In this document: one piece after another, positions 13,724 to 13,797 of the stretch
Layout of the letters: each line of letters opens with the position of its first letter
Position numbering within the stretch: the first letter of the stretch is position 1
Assembly: GCA_937894495.1 (NCBI GenBank)
Contig: CALCRR010000084.1
Coordinates: forward strand, 1 to 13,797
DNA: 13,797 nucleotides
Direction of reading: 5' to 3'
DNA from: an uncultured Ruminococcus sp.
GTDB taxonomy: Bacteria; Bacillota; Clostridia; Oscillospirales; Ruminococcaceae
Program-made: the position numbers and the translations under genes
The notes under the pieces: model-generated
The model's input: the letters and a program-made list of their open reading frames with translations, nothing else
Told to the model about the DNA's origin: nothing
Databases searched by the model: none

Positions 13724-13797
13724 GGGTTTTATACTAATAAAACAAACCCCACGCATGAAAAATCCCCCCTCAACACGAGGCATATCATTGTAACTGT

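Noticed and set aside
13768..13780. Small CCTC/GAGG hairpin followed by a few Ts at the right edge
   Set aside because: The four-pair stem is too weak, and the T-run is offset by a G-run, so it is not called a terminator.
13592..13783. 63-codon minus-strand frame at the right end
   Set aside because: It runs through the consensus promoter and into T-box Stem I, so it is not a plausible gene.
1..13797. CRISPR array, insertion sequence or prophage signatures
   Set aside because: No spaced direct-repeat array, transposase, integrase or phage gene is visible; the block reads as ordinary chromosomal operon DNA.

Overview
The window looks like chromosomal DNA of a low-to-moderate GC Gram-positive anaerobe of the class Clostridia, most likely a Ruminococcus or close relative (Oscillospiraceae). 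The reasons are an alanine T-box leader, strong AGGAG-type ribosome binding sites, the comEC-holA gene pair, an RNase M5-type Toprim protein, and a DHHW/MBOAT pair of the kind common in ruminococci. The organism call is an inference from gene content, not from a database match.

Layout, left to right. Positions 1-142 hold a structured, repeat-like stretch with two extended -10 sequences. The second one leads into the only plus-strand gene, a 100-codon orphan (143-445). A bidirectional hairpin terminator (466-497) separates it from the minus-strand block that fills the rest of the window. Read in the direction of transcription (right to left), that block starts with a near-consensus promoter (13695-13723) and an alanine-type T-box leader with its terminator (about 13688-13459). 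It continues with an unrecognised three-helix membrane protein (13375-12248), alaS (12186-9529), a HIT-family hydrolase (9513-9172), comEC (9112-7100), holA (7100-6033), an RNase M5-like Toprim protein (6028-5432), an MBOAT protein (5431-4046), a DHHW-type protein (4032-2887) and pyrB (2845-1757). A cell-wall amidase (1604-504) comes last, behind its own extended -10 promoter (1687-1715).

From alaS to pyrB the gaps are 0-60 bp. Several junctions are overlapping or abutting (comEC/holA share one base; the Toprim stop codon directly precedes the MBOAT start), which suggests a long co-transcribed unit possibly governed in part by the T-box. Most of the block is housekeeping: alanine charging, clamp loading, 5S rRNA processing and pyrimidine synthesis.

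The least ordinary part is 2887-5431. The MBOAT protein lacks both histidines expected in this acyltransferase family, and its DHHW partner lacks the Asp/His motif that names its family. Both reading frames are intact and tightly spaced, so this looks like a paired pseudoenzyme system rather than random decay. Other departures are an aspartate carbamoyltransferase that carries the zinc-binding tail of the PyrI regulatory chain but no allosteric domain, a ComEC whose C-terminal metallo-beta-lactamase-like domain has lost its metal motif, and a membrane protein placed between the alanine T-box and alaS.
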